Shown here piece by piece: positions 31,683 to 41,391 of a DNA stretch of 64,000 bases. The translations under genes were made by a program, and so were the position numbers. Position 1 is the stretch's first letter. Each line of letters starts with the position of its first letter. Below the pieces are notes generated by a model that was not told the DNA's origin, ran no database searches, and was given only the letters and a program-made list of their open reading frames with translations. This DNA comes from Dissulfuribacter thermophilus (GTDB taxonomy: Bacteria; Desulfobacterota; Dissulfuribacteria; Dissulfuribacterales; Dissulfuribacteraceae), in assembly GCF_001687335.1 (NCBI RefSeq), contig NZ_MAGO01000001.1, positions 248,001 through 312,000 on the forward strand, read 5' to 3'.

Positions 31683-31876
31683 GAAGGTAGAAGGGAGAAG
31701 GTAGAAGCTTTTAAAAGTGTTGAGCACTTCAGAAGTGTTGAGTGTTGAGTTTTAAGTTTTGAGTTGAAGGAAGGAAATTTTGAACCTTTAACTTTTTTGA
31801 TGTCTTCGCCTTTTGGCCTCTGACTTTTGTACATGCAGGGCTTGCTTCTTCCTTCTACCTTCTGCCTTCTACCTGT
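31683..31876. repeat. Element of family B, GTAGAAGG-type ends
   Basis: Starts with repeated GAAGGTAGAAGG and ends with the complement CCTTCTACCTTCTGCCTT. The interior has heptamer-like TTGAGTT repeats (about 31736-31776). The right end, read in reverse, shares GGTAGAAGGAAGAAGCAAGC with the copy near 57.85 kb. No coding capacity was recognised. With the family A copy it fills most of the 527-base gap before the helicase gene. Confidence 0.62.
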
Positions 31877-31929
31877 TATATTGGGCGCATTACCCAAGCA
31901 GGTATTTTCACGGGAAAAATTAAGAATCA

Positions 31930-33713
31930 GTGGATGTTAATATCAATAGGCATGATAGGTCAGCTCACATTGATTTCCGAGGTCTAAACGAGTCTCAACA
32001 GCGGGCGGTCTTCTTTGATGAGGCAAGGCCACTTGTGGTGATCGCTGGGCCTGGCACAGGGAAAACCAAGGTCCTCGCTCACAGAGTGGTATATTTGCTT
32101 TGCCAAAAGAATATCCCCCCCAAAACATTCTTGCCATAACCTTCACTAATTATGCTGCAAATGAGATGAAGGAACGTATCTTAAATCTTTTGAAGGAATT
32201 GCGCTGGAGCGAAGACCTCTCAGATAAACTGACAGTTACTACCTTTCATTCATGGGCATATAAGTTATTGAAGGAACTCGAAGGAGACAAGGCGCCAGGT
32301 GTTATTGACGAAGTAGATGCAAATGTGCTTTTTAAAGAGGCACTTAGGCTCTCAAATATTGATTTGAGAAAGGGAAGAGGGCTGTTTAAGGAAATCAGCA
32401 GGATTAGACAGGACTTTCCAGTCTTTGAACCGAGAAATAAAGATCTACGTACCGCCTATTTTTTTTACAAGGGACTTCTTTCAAGGTACGGAGTAGTAGA
32501 TTTTGATGATTTGATGTTGAGGATTGCGGAACTCTTTAGGGATAAAGATGTCCTTCAACAGATAGGCAAGAGGTGGAGCTATATCCTTGTAGATGAATTT
32601 CAGGATGTAAATAGAGTACAATTTGAGCTTGTGAAGGCCCTTTCTACCAACCATGTGACTATAATAGGGGATCCAGATCAGTCAATTTATTCCTTTAGGG
32701 GGGCGGATTCTGGATCGATTAGGCGGTTTATTACTGAATTTCCAGATGCAGAGGTGATAACACTTGACATCGCATACAGGTGTCACCAGGAGATACTCGA
32801 TAGTGGTTCAGCAGTACTTGGGCACTCAGAGTGCAAGGCACGGACTATACGTTCTAACAAAGGCAAGGGCCCGAAGATAGTGGTAAAGGGCTTTAAAAAT
32901 CCAGATCAAGAGGCCAAGTGGATTGCAGAAACAGTAGAGTCCCTTACTGGGGCCATGAGTTTCGAGGCCATTAATTTTTCCAGATCTAACGTGCCAAATG
33001 ACGAATACAGACTGCCTGAAATAGCTGTGCTTTTAAGGGTCCATAGTCTGAAAAATCCCATTGAAAAGGCCTTTTTGAGAAAGGGTATTCCATTTCGAGA
33101 GACAAAAGGGCGTTCGCCCATGGAAAACGATGATGTCCGTGCTGTGTCAAGACTGATGAGGATTGTCATGGATGAAAATGCGCAGTTTCATAAGAGCAGG
33201 CTCATCATGGAAAAGGGCCTAACAGAAAAAGACATCGAATCTTGTGTTAGTGCATGGAAAAAAGGTGATAAGCGTGAGGCCATAAGGCTTTTAGGTGCAG
33301 ATCCGGAAAATATGCTTTTGAAGATTTTTTTGAAGGGTCTTGAATCAAATGATGTGGAGGAGATTGCCCTACAGTTTAAATCTGATGTAGATCTTCTGGG
33401 TATAGACCTTGAGTGTGTTAATCTTATGACAATGCACAGTGCCAAGGGCTTAGAGTTCCCGGTTGTATTTATTCCACGGTGTGAGGAAGATGTTGTGCCC
33501 TTGAAGGGTGGTGATGAAGACGAGGAGAGGCGTCTTTTTTATGTGGCTCTTACAAGGGCTGAGAAGATGGTATATATAACTTATTGCTTTGAAAATAAAG
33601 GAAAAAGTAAATTTATAAAAAGTTTTCCTAAGGAGGCATACTTAGACGAGATAGTGTTGCCTGTTAGGACTAAAAAAAAGAAAAAACGGCCAAAGCAAGG
33701 GAGCCTATTTTAG
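31930..33713 (+). pseudogene. UvrD/Rep-like superfamily 1 helicase, frameshifted
   Basis: ATP-dependent DNA unwinding enzyme of UvrD/PcrA type. The first fragment begins at a GTG and has the Q-motif region LNESQQRAVFF and Walker A AGPGTGKTK. It ends near the run of seven C at 32114-32121. From that run another frame continues with ILAITFTNYAANEM (motif Ia), VDEFQDVNR (motif II), GDPDQSIYSFRGAD (III), MTMHSAKGLEFPVVF (V) and YVALTRAEK (VI). Adding one C restores a protein of about 594 residues. It is shorter than a full UvrD. A run of C is a classic place for slippage or base-calling error. Confidence 0.85.
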
Positions 33714-33745
33714 AGTTTTGAGTTATGAGTTTTGAGTTGAAGGAA
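33713..33745. repeat. Heptamer-type repeats (TTGAGTT)
   Basis: Repeated GAGTTTT/GAGTTAT units directly follow the helicase stop codon. Matching tracts are at 31.74 and 57.74 kb. They are too short and irregular to be CRISPR and have no open frame. Confidence 0.6.
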
Positions 33746-33935
33746 AAAGTTGGTCGTATTCTCAACGAGGAGCTTGGGAACGCGGCACCGTAGAACGTTG
33801 AACTTATGCCATAGGCATTTTGGGATAAAAATGTTGTTGGCAATGTTTCTTGGCGCACTATATTAAGATGCTAGAGTAACCAAAGTTCAGTATCCGAATT
33901 TGGTTTTGATTAATTTGTCTCATGGAGGGCCACGG

Positions 33936-34220
33936 ATGAAGATAACGAGAGGGGAAGTAGAACATATTTCAGAGCTTGCAAGACTAAGCTTTTCTGAGGA
34001 TGAGTTAGAGGTAATAGCAAATCAGTTGAACGATATTCTTGGATATATCGACAAACTGAACGAACTTGATACAGCTGGCATCGAACCTACAACCCATGCC
34101 CAGGAGTTAGTGAACGCCTTTAGAATGGATGAACCACAAGAATCTCTAAATGTGGATGATTCGTTGTCAAATGCTCCCGAAAGGGAGGGAGGCCAGTTTG
34201 TGGTCCCAAGGATAATTTAA
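33936..34220 (+). CDS. gatC: Asp-tRNA(Asn)/Glu-tRNA(Gln) amidotransferase subunit C
   Basis: Small subunit that stabilises GatA-GatB in the transamidation route to Gln-tRNA or Asn-tRNA. Typical opening EVEHISELARLSFSEDEL, then LNDILGYIDKLNELDTAGI, then a proline-rich loop and REGGQFVVPRII. GGAGGG directly before the ATG sets this start rather than an upstream one 36 bases earlier. 94 residues. gatA follows after 15 bases. gatB is not in the window. Confidence 0.95.
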   Translation: MKITRGEVEHISELARLSFSEDELEVIANQLNDILGYIDKLNELDTAGIEPTTHAQELVNAFRMDEPQESLNVDDSLSNAPEREGGQFVVPRII

Positions 34221-34235
34221 AAGGAGATGATTGAG

Positions 34236-35705
34236 ATGTCCGCTAATACTGAAATAACTGATCTCACCCTTTGGCAGTTAAGAGAGCTTCTCCTTAAAAA
34301 GGAATTGAGCGCAAAAGATGTTGCCAAGGCCTACCTCGAGAGGATAAGCCTTGTGGATCCAAAGGTAAAGGCATATATCACAGTTACAGAGGACCTTGCC
34401 TTAAAACAGGCAGAAGAAGCGGATAACCGAATTCTGAAAGGAGATGTTGAGCCGCTTACAGGTATTCCAATAGCCCTAAAAGATGTCCTCTGCACAAAGG
34501 GAGTGCAAACCACCTGTGCTTCAAAGATCCTAGAGAATTTTGTCCCCCCATACGATGCAACAGTTGTAAAGAGGCTAAAAGGCCAGGGGGCTGTAATATT
34601 GGGCAAACTCAATATGGATGAATTCGCTATGGGTTCTTCTACTGAAAATTCTGCCTTCTTTCCAACCAAAAACCCGTGGAATTTGGAGTGCATTCCTGGG
34701 GGGTCCAGTGGAGGATCGGGTGCTGCAGTAGCGGCACGAATAGCCTGTGCTACCCTTGGATCAGACACAGGTGGTTCTATTAGGCAGCCTGCCTCCCACT
34801 GTGGAGTCGTTGGGATGAAGCCTACATATGGTAGGGTCTCTCGTTATGGGCTTGTGGCCTTTGCCTCATCTTTAGATCAGATTGGTCCCATGACACGGGA
34901 TGTCCGTGATTGTGCCATACTTTTGAACGCTATAGCAGGATATGATCCGAAAGATTCAACCTCGCATCCATCTCCTTGCCCTGACTATGAAAAGGCACTT
35001 TCTCACACTGTTTCAGGACTGAAGATTGGGATCCCTAAGGAATATTTTGGCCAAGGCTTGGGAGATGAGGTGGAAAAGGCGGTCACCAAGGCAATGGCCC
35101 TCCTTAAAGAAAACGGGGCGGAATTGAAGGAAATAAGTCTTCCTCATACAGAGTACGCAGTTGCCACTTATTACATAATTGCCCCAGCTGAAGCGAGTTC
35201 AAACTTAATGCGCTATGATGGCGTAAAATATGGGTTACGGGCCGAAGGCTATAAGGATCTATTGGAGATGTACAAGATGACAAGGTCCCAAGGATTTGGC
35301 CCAGAGGTGAAACGTAGGATTATGCTAGGGACATATAGCCTCTCTTCTGGATATTATGATGCATATTATAAAAAGGCCTCTCAGGTTAGGACAGTAATCA
35401 GAAAGGACTTCATTGAAGCATTTAAGGAGTGTGACTGCATTTTGACCCCAGTTGCTCCCACACCTGCGTTTAAGCTTGGTGAGAAGCTAGATGACCCACT
35501 TCAAATGTACCTTTCTGACATTTTTACTATTCCTGTAAATTTGGCTGGGCTTCCAGCGATTTCAGTGCCATGTACTCTGTCTAATGATGGGCTGCCGATA
35601 GGGGTGCAATTTGTGGGACCACCTTTTAAGGATGAAGTCTGTATACATGTAGGAGGAGCATTTGAGGCAATACGAGGTCCATTTGCCCCATGGCCTGAGC
35701 TGTAA
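34236..35705 (+). CDS. gatA: Asp-tRNA(Asn)/Glu-tRNA(Gln) amidotransferase subunit A
   Basis: Amidase-signature glutaminase of the transamidation complex. The Ser-cisSer-Lys triad is visible: Lys82 in PIALKDV, the cis-Ser in [14 protein letters not shown] and the nucleophile region [33 protein letters not shown] is typical of GatA. About 489 residues. AAGGAG is 9 bases before the ATG used; a nearer ATG is too close to it. gatC precedes and a small signalling-type gene follows after 12 bases. Confidence 0.97.
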   Translation: MSANTEITDLTLWQLRELLLKKELSAKDVAKAYLERISLVDPKVKAYITVTEDLALKQAEEADNRILKGDVEPLTGIPIALKDVLCTKGVQTTCASKILENFVPPYDATVVKRLKGQGAVILGKLNMDEFAMGSSTENSAFFPTKNPWNLECIPGGSSGGSGAAVAARIACATLGSDTGGSIRQPASHCGVVGMKPTYGRVSRYGLVAFASSLDQIGPMTRDVRDCAILLNAIAGYDPKDSTSHPSPCPDYEKALSHTVSGLKIGIPKEYFGQGLGDEVEKAVTKAMALLKENGAELKEISLPHTEYAVATYYIIAPAEASSNLMRYDGVKYGLRAEGYKDLLEMYKMTRSQGFGPEVKRRIMLGTYSLSSGYYDAYYKKASQVRTVIRKDFIEAFKECDCILTPVAPTPAFKLGEKLDDPLQMYLSDIFTIPVNLAGLPAISVPCTLSNDGLPIGVQFVGPPFKDEVCIHVGGAFEAIRGPFAPWPEL

Positions 35706-35717
35706 AGGGGAAGAGGC

Positions 35718-36026
35718 TTGCAGCGTATTCCCATTAAAGCCGCAAAGGAGGGAATGATCTTAGCAAAGGAGGTCCTCTCAGAGGATGGACAGGTCCTTTG
35801 TGGCCCTGGGATAAAACTCACTAGTGAGGTGATTAGTCGCCTGGAACGATCAGGAGTAGAGTCAATAGCTGTAAAGGGACATCCTGTTGAGATTCCAGGC
35901 GAAAAGCCTTTAAAGGAACGTTTGAGAGAGCTTGAAGATCGATTTTCAAGGGTAATGGATGATCCAGTTCAGAGGGCCTTAATGAAGCTCATAGCAGAGT
36001 ATTGGGTGAGGTGTTATAAGGAATAA
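35718..36026 (+). CDS. Small protein with an HD-GYP-type N-terminal region
   Basis: A 102-residue protein starting at TTG with GGGGAAGAGG upstream. The first ~45 residues (GMILAKEVLSEDGQVLCGPG, then SEVISRLERSGVESIAVKG) resemble the domain found in front of HD-GYP cyclic-di-GMP phosphodiesterases. The rest is an Arg/Glu-rich helix. No HD domain is present, so it is not a phosphodiesterase. It lies between gatA and an HDOD gene. Role unknown; it may be a signalling adaptor. Confidence 0.7.
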   Translation: MQRIPIKAAKEGMILAKEVLSEDGQVLCGPGIKLTSEVISRLERSGVESIAVKGHPVEIPGEKPLKERLRELEDRFSRVMDDPVQRALMKLIAEYWVRCYKE

Positions 36027-36029
36027 TTT

Positions 36030-36190
36030 ATTAGTTATTCGTTAGTTGTTCAGTTGTTATTCGATAGTTATTTGTAGTTGGCGACTAGTACGTCAAAATC
36101 TTATAACATAAGAATAAGAAGGGCCTTTTTAGGTGGCATTATGGGGCTTAAGTTGCCAATAGAATAACAACGAATGACAATGAATGACAG
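36030..36190. repeat. Flanked repeat with GTTATTCG-type ends
   Basis: GTTATTCGTTAGTTGTTCAG at about 36034-36053 and a second GTTATTCG nearby are mirrored by AATAACAACGAATGACAA (about 36163-36180). The ends are imperfect inverted repeats. No gene is present in the span. Confidence 0.5.
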
Positions 36191-36199
36191 GAGTTTAGC

Positions 36200-37039
36200 T
36201 TGACGAAAAACGAAGAAATTAAAAAGAGGTTAAAGAACCTTAAGTCTCTCCCCACGCTTCCCACGATTGTATCAAAGCTTAATGAGATAGTTGACGATGA
36301 TGAGGCTACTGCCATAAGTCTGGGCAAGATAATAGAAAAGGACCAGGTACTTACTAGCAAGCTTCTTCGCATGGTAAATTCGTCGTTCTTCGGTTTCCCA
36401 CAGAGAATCAGTACTGTTTCCAATGCCATAGTACTATTGGGGTTCAATGTTATTAAGACCCTGGTTGTGACTTCAAGCATTTTTGAGGTTATGCAATCTT
36501 CAGACATAGGACTCTGGGAGCATTCCTTGGGATGTGCAGCCTGTGCTGGTATCCTTGCAAGGAGGAGGGGAATAAACAATCCTGAAGAGGTCTCTACTGC
36601 AGCCCTGATCCACGATATAGGGAAGGTAGTTATAAGGGCGGAGATGCCAGAGGATTACTCCAAGATAATGGATTTAGTTCTCACAAGGGATATACCTATG
36701 AGGAAGGCAGAGGAGGAGATACTTGGGGTTCAGCATGGAGAGATCGGAAAGTGGCTCTCTATGGAGTGGAATCTGCCAGATAAGCTATCAATTCCAATCG
36801 GATTTCACCATCACCCAGATGATGCTCCTGATTTTAAAGACATAGTAGCTATCATACATGTCTCAGACATTTTGATTAGGGCATGGGGATTCGGTTTTGG
36901 AGGCGACAAGTGGGTGCCTCCACTAGATCATAGGGCCTGGTCGTTGATAAAGTTTGGTAAAAAAGAAGGTATGGAAATCCTAGAAGAATTAGATGAAAAG
37001 CTTGCAGAGCTCAAGAATTTTACTATGGATTTGGCCTAA
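36200..37039 (+). CDS. HDOD domain protein
   Basis: A 279-residue HDOD signalling protein. LPTLPTIVSKLNEI opens the domain, then TSKLLRMVNSSFFGFPQRIS, VLLGFNVIKTLVVTSSIFEV and LIHDIGKVVIRAE. The HD pair of an active HD hydrolase is partly kept in HDIGK, but the usual later His residues are not clear. The TTG start is supported by AGGAG 7 bases upstream. It belongs with the neighbouring signalling genes. Confidence 0.9.
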   Translation: MTKNEEIKKRLKNLKSLPTLPTIVSKLNEIVDDDEATAISLGKIIEKDQVLTSKLLRMVNSSFFGFPQRISTVSNAIVLLGFNVIKTLVVTSSIFEVMQSSDIGLWEHSLGCAACAGILARRRGINNPEEVSTAALIHDIGKVVIRAEMPEDYSKIMDLVLTRDIPMRKAEEEILGVQHGEIGKWLSMEWNLPDKLSIPIGFHHHPDDAPDFKDIVAIIHVSDILIRAWGFGFGGDKWVPPLDHRAWSLIKFGKKEGMEILEELDEKLAELKNFTMDLA

Positions 37040-37054
37040 GGATTCAGAGCTTAA

Positions 37055-37983
37055 ATGGCAAGGATAAGCCTTATTGCCCCCGATTTTTTAAAGAATCCTG
37101 ATGACAGACTCTGTATAGAGGCCTTTGGACACGTATTGATTGTCAATCAAAGGCTTCAAAATGCCATAGAAGGGCTACTGAATGATCCACCGGAGTGCCT
37201 GGTTATCCAAAAGGATCTTCCTGATGAATTGGATAAGACAGTGATCATGGCACTAAAACAAGACCTTAAGCTCTCATTTCTTCCAGTGATATTAGTAGCT
37301 CAAAGACGAGATATTATTTCCGGTATAGATTTTGATCAATACCCTGTGGATGAACTCGTTGCCTTAGAGGCGCCACCAGAGGAACTGCTTACGAGGATAG
37401 ATCTTTCCCTAGCCAAGGCACACAGGGGATATCTGACAACAATCCCCTCACAGGGCTTCCAGGAAACACCTCAATCCTAAAGACTATTCAAGGATATTTG
37501 GACAGTGGAACAGAGCGTGCCATCGCCTATGTGGATATAGACAATTTTAAACCATTGAACGACAAGTATGGGTTTTCTAGAGGAGATGAGGTGATCAGAA
37601 TGGTGGCCAGGATTTTGGTGAACGTGGTATCTGAAGAGGCTAGATCAGAAGGTTTTGTCGGTCATGTTGGCGGAGATGATTTTGTGTTTTCAGTGCCAAT
37701 AGATAAGGCAGAGGTTGTGTGTCAAAGGATTATATCAAGCTTTGATTCATTAATTGTCCTTTTTCTCGACGAAGATGACCTCAAAAGGGGCTATTTTGAA
37801 TCAATGGACAGACTGGGAAGGCCTCAAAGATTCCCTTTAACTAGCCTCTCTATTGCAGTGGTTTTATGTAGGCGAGGCCGTTATAGCCATTATGGCCAGG
37901 TATCAATGACAGCAGCACAATTAAAGAAGAAAGTGAAATCTATAGAAGGTAGTGCCTATCTTATAGACAGGAGGGAAGAGTGA
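37055..37983 (+). pseudogene. Receiver-like/GGDEF diguanylate cyclase-type protein, frameshifted
   Basis: The first fragment (to 37480) has a receiver-like fold without the phospho-accepting Asp and ends just before a GGDEF domain. The continuation in another frame reads DNNPLTGLPGNTSILK at about 37435, then VDIDNFKPLNDKYGFSRGDE and the signature GGDDF where the family has GGDEF or GGEEF. One base is missing around 37434. The joined protein would be about 309 residues. The altered signature suggests it may not make cyclic di-GMP even if intact. Confidence 0.78.
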
Positions 37984-38861
37984 AAAAGAATCATTTTATT
38001 ATAGCAGTATTAATTTTTTTGAGCATTTCCTTAGCGAGGGATGGGTGGTCTGGAGAAAATCGGTTCCAGGTTGTATCAACCATACTTCCTTGGGGAGATT
38101 TTTTAAATAAACTCTGCGATGGAAGGTGTGCTGTAAAGGTGCTTCTCCCCCCTGGGGCCACACCTCACACTTGGTCACCAAGGCCAGAGGATATAAAGGA
38201 TGTAAGTAATGCAAGGATCTTTGTCTACACTAGTAGACACTTGGAACCATGGGCAGTGGACTTTGTAGATGGTTTTATAAAAGGACCTAAAAAGGTCCTT
38301 GAAATAGATGAGATTCAAAACACAGGGACTGATCCACATATCTGGCTTGATTTTAAATTTGATCAAAAGGTGGTTGAGAAAATGGCAACCCTCCTTTCTC
38401 AAGTAGATCCCAGTGGTAAACAGATTTATGAAAAAAAGGCAATGCTGCTTAAGGCATCATTGGAAGAACTTGATTCATCTTATAGAAAACAACTACGAGA
38501 TTGCAGGTATAAGACCATTGTTGTTGCCGGCCACAATGCCTTTTCCCGTATAGGGAATGCCTATGGATTGAAAGTGCTTTCTGTCATGGGAATAAGTCCT
38601 GATGCCCACATAACGCCGAGAGATCTGTCTAGGGTGATTGCATTTGTCAAGAAGGAAAAGGTGCCAGCAATATTTTTTGACCACGCAGTTACAGACCGTA
38701 TAGCAAAGGTAATATCAACAGAGACTGGTGTAGAGATCAAAGCGATTTCCCCTGGGGTCTCTCTCCGTAGGGAGGACCTTAATAGGGGGATTGATTTTTT
38801 CAGACTAATGTTTGAAAACTTAAATGCGTTGAGTTCTGGGCTTTTGTGTAATCAAGAATAA
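37980..38861 (+). CDS. Metal ABC transporter substrate-binding protein (ZnuA/TroA family)
   Basis: Periplasmic binding protein for zinc or manganese. A signal peptide (about residues 1-24) is followed by metal-binding blocks with GATPHTW, DPHIWLD, GHNAF and FFDHAV. The His-rich loop of typical ZnuA is absent, so the metal is uncertain. The GTG start overlaps the upstream stop (GTGA). No permease or ATPase gene is next to it. The end overlaps convergent lgt by 42 bases. Confidence 0.88.
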   Translation: MKKNHFIIAVLIFLSISLARDGWSGENRFQVVSTILPWGDFLNKLCDGRCAVKVLLPPGATPHTWSPRPEDIKDVSNARIFVYTSRHLEPWAVDFVDGFIKGPKKVLEIDEIQNTGTDPHIWLDFKFDQKVVEKMATLLSQVDPSGKQIYEKKAMLLKASLEELDSSYRKQLRDCRYKTIVVAGHNAFSRIGNAYGLKVLSVMGISPDAHITPRDLSRVIAFVKKEKVPAIFFDHAVTDRIAKVISTETGVEIKAISPGVSLRREDLNRGIDFFRLMFENLNALSSGLLCNQE

Positions 38862-39626
38862 AATAATGCCAACACAAATCATACATAGTGAGAGGATCTG
38901 CCCCATGGTCATCCATCCAAATAGGATGAAACCAAGTTGTGGGTCCGGTTCTCTAAAAAATTCTGCAAAGAATCTTAGAAAGCCATAGATTATGAGAAAA
39001 AGGGAAAAGAGTCCTCCAGGATATCGGTCCTTTCCTTTTAAAAGGGAGAGTAACAGGAATAGGATTGGGCCCTCAAGCAAGGCTTCGTAGAGTTGTGAGG
39101 GGTGGCGTGGAATTGGCCCTCCTCCAGGGAATATCATTGCCCATGGGACATCTGAGGGTCTCCCAAATAATTCTCCGTTAATGAAGTTGGCAATGCGACC
39201 GAGTCCCAGCCCTATTGGCGCTGGCCAAACGAACCTGTCTGCCCATTTAAAAAAAGATTCTTTATAACGTTTACAAAAAATCAGTCCAGCAGCTATTGCC
39301 CCGATAGCGCCTCCGTGAAAGCTCATCCCCCCGTGCCAAGTGGCAAAGATCTCTAATGGATGCTCAAGGAAATAGTCTAGATTGTAAAAGAGACAATATC
39401 CAATCCTACCTCCCAAAATGACGCCAATTATAAGGTAGGCCATTAGGCTCTCAAGATGAGCAAGTTCAAGATTGACACGTTCAGGTGTTACAAGCTGCCT
39501 TTTTATTTCCCTTTTTACCAAGATCCAGGCACATAGAAAGCCCACAAGATACATGATCCCGTACCATCTTACTGCAAAAGGACCAATCCTAAAGATTACG
39601 GGATCTATATTGGGATACGGGATCAT
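38820..39626 (-). CDS. lgt: Prolipoprotein diacylglyceryl transferase
   Basis: Inner-membrane enzyme that starts lipoprotein maturation. Seven hydrophobic segments, the signature GRIANFINGELFGRPSDVPWA near residues 143-163 and HPSQLYEALLEG near 174 are intact. 268 residues is usual. It is the last gene of a minus-strand operon behind an unknown gene and pcnB. Together with lspA at 23.4 kb the window supplies two of the three lipoprotein enzymes. Confidence 0.96.
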   Translation of the reverse strand: MIPYPNIDPVIFRIGPFAVRWYGIMYLVGFLCAWILVKREIKRQLVTPERVNLELAHLESLMAYLIIGVILGGRIGYCLFYNLDYFLEHPLEIFATWHGGMSFHGGAIGAIAAGLIFCKRYKESFFKWADRFVWPAPIGLGLGRIANFINGELFGRPSDVPWAMIFPGGGPIPRHPSQLYEALLEGPILFLLLSLLKGKDRYPGGLFSLFLIIYGFLRFFAEFFREPDPQLGFILFGWMTMGQILSLCMICVGIILFLITQKPRTQRI

Positions 39627-39635
39627 GCTAGACTT

Positions 39636-40061
39636 TTAGGAACGCTTTTTGGGAAGCGTGATTACCCTAGGACCTACGCTGCCCGGGCCTTTTTTAGGGT
39701 CGTCGTCTTTCAAGGATTCTTTGGAGCCTTCTTGTATCACCCCTAATCCCTGAAGTATGGCCTGATATTGTGCTACGATACTTGGAGAAAGTTCATTACC
39801 GAGGATAAAACATGACACTTTTGACCTCTGTACCCTTATTGACCCTGTAGTAAGTGCGCTTAAAACATGTGGTCTGACCACAGGACCTTTTTGGGGATCG
39901 TAAATTACTGCACAGGGCACATAAAGGTCAAAAAAAGCGGCCTTTTCTAGGGCAAAGATAGCGGTTTCCGTCTGCTTGTTATACCTAATTTCACCAAGTA
40001 TAAGTCCAAGACCATCTACCTCCAGAAGAACCAATTCTTTAGCATTCTGTCTGAGTTTCAT
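39636..40061 (-). CDS. Protein of unknown function next to pcnB
   Basis: A 141-residue cytoplasmic protein without signal or membrane segments. The first ~100 residues look beta-rich (ELVLLEVDGLGLILGEI, then FDLYVPCAVIYD), and the tail is rich in Lys, Asp and Gly (SKESLKDDDPKKGPGS). No known family was recognised. It is separated from pcnB by 4 bases and from lgt by 9, so all three are one transcript. Confidence 0.7.
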   Translation of the reverse strand: MKLRQNAKELVLLEVDGLGLILGEIRYNKQTETAIFALEKAAFFDLYVPCAVIYDPQKGPVVRPHVLSALTTGSIRVQRSKVSCFILGNELSPSIVAQYQAILQGLGVIQEGSKESLKDDDPKKGPGSVGPRVITLPKKRS

Positions 40062-40065
40062 TGGA

Positions 40066-41385
40066 TCATCTCCCTATTTTACTGTATTGCCTATTTTTTC
40101 TCTTTTTCCCCCTATCCTTTTTGTTCTTTTTAGGGGTGCCATTTTGCTTGAGTCTTACTTCAAAGATCTCTTTACCCTCAATCTCCCTGATTTTATTATA
40201 AAGAAAAAGGGCATCCTTAAATACATGCTTTGACCAGACTCGTTTGGGGAGTCTGCCTCTAGCATGACAAAGGCCTAATGGCCACTGGCTTGAGAGAATT
40301 TGGGCAGTCTCATCTCTCACGGCGCGTCTAAAGTCGTAAGGCTGAACGAGTTCATCAATGATACTGCGCACCTCAAATGTAGGCCATTTAAGTTTTTCAC
40401 TCCTCAAGCCTTCCCACATAGGATGTGCTTTGAGAGCAGGATATAAAAACATCGCCAATCGAAGAGCCTCCTTTGGCTCCTCACCACTTCTTATTTTTTG
40501 ATCAAGCGTATCCAAAAGGCCATACAAGAGCCTTTTGATGCTGCTTGGCCCATTTAGTATAAGCGAGGAATATACCGGGAAAATGGCCTCAAAAAGACCA
40601 CTTTTTATCAGATATTCCATCCACTGTCTTGAAAAACCACTCTTTATGTCTTTGAGCCATTCATCCCGAACTCTCGGAATAGAACAAAGACGAATTTTTG
40701 AGGCGTTTTGGCAGATAGCCTCCCAAGTCTTTTTTTCAATAACAAAACCTGTCCGTGCTGCATGTCTCACTGCCCTCATCATCCGGACTGGATCTCTTAG
40801 AAACCTGTGGTTGGGTTCACCAATGGAGCGGATGATACCCTGCTCTAGATCCTCCATTCCTCCTACATAGTCGATAATACTGAAGTCAGCTATGTTGTAA
40901 AATAGACCATTAATAGTCAAATCCCGCCTAAAGGCGTCTTCCATCGGGGTACCATAGATTTCGTCATCACTTTTGCCATTTAATAGCGCCTCTCTGTCGT
41001 CACAGTCTGACTGGCGCCTAAAAGTGCTGACCTCAATAATTTTACCGCCTTTGAAATAGACGTGTACGATTCTAAACCGTTTCCCTATGATGCGACTGTA
41101 TCTAAAAATTCGTCTAATCTCATGGGGACGGGCATTGGTTCCAATGTCAAAGTCTTTGGGTCTTTTGCCAAGCAAGAGGTCTCTTACACTTCCTCCAACT
41201 AAATAGGCCAAATATCCTTTTTCCTTTAGTCTGTATAGGACCTTTAGAGCCTCACGGTCCATGGCCTTTCTGCTAATGCAGTGCTTGGGCCTCGGAATGA
41301 TCTTTGGGCTGTGGCCAAATTCTTTAAAAAGTCTCTTTTGTCGGGGCGTTGGAAGCCCTGCATTTAATATAGATTCTCTGAGCAT
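40066..41385 (-). CDS. pcnB: Poly(A) polymerase / tRNA nucleotidyltransferase family protein
   Basis: Class II nucleotidyltransferase that adds adenosines to RNA 3-prime ends. LVGGSVRDLLLGKRPKDFDI holds the GG and DxD motifs (about residues 60-80); RRDLTINGLFYNI and RFLRDPVRMMRAVR are the later blocks. The Arg/Lys-rich C-terminal tail and 439-residue length favour PcnB over the CCA-adding enzyme, though the family is hard to split by eye. It is downstream of a sigma-54 activator gene with a 6-base gap. Confidence 0.85.
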   Translation of the reverse strand: MLRESILNAGLPTPRQKRLFKEFGHSPKIIPRPKHCISRKAMDREALKVLYRLKEKGYLAYLVGGSVRDLLLGKRPKDFDIGTNARPHEIRRIFRYSRIIGKRFRIVHVYFKGGKIIEVSTFRRQSDCDDREALLNGKSDDEIYGTPMEDAFRRDLTINGLFYNIADFSIIDYVGGMEDLEQGIIRSIGEPNHRFLRDPVRMMRAVRHAARTGFVIEKKTWEAICQNASKIRLCSIPRVRDEWLKDIKSGFSRQWMEYLIKSGLFEAIFPVYSSLILNGPSSIKRLLYGLLDTLDQKIRSGEEPKEALRLAMFLYPALKAHPMWEGLRSEKLKWPTFEVRSIIDELVQPYDFRRAVRDETAQILSSQWPLGLCHARGRLPKRVWSKHVFKDALFLYNKIREIEGKEIFEVRLKQNGTPKKNKKDRGKKRKNRQYSKIGR

Positions 41386-41391
41386 ATCTTT

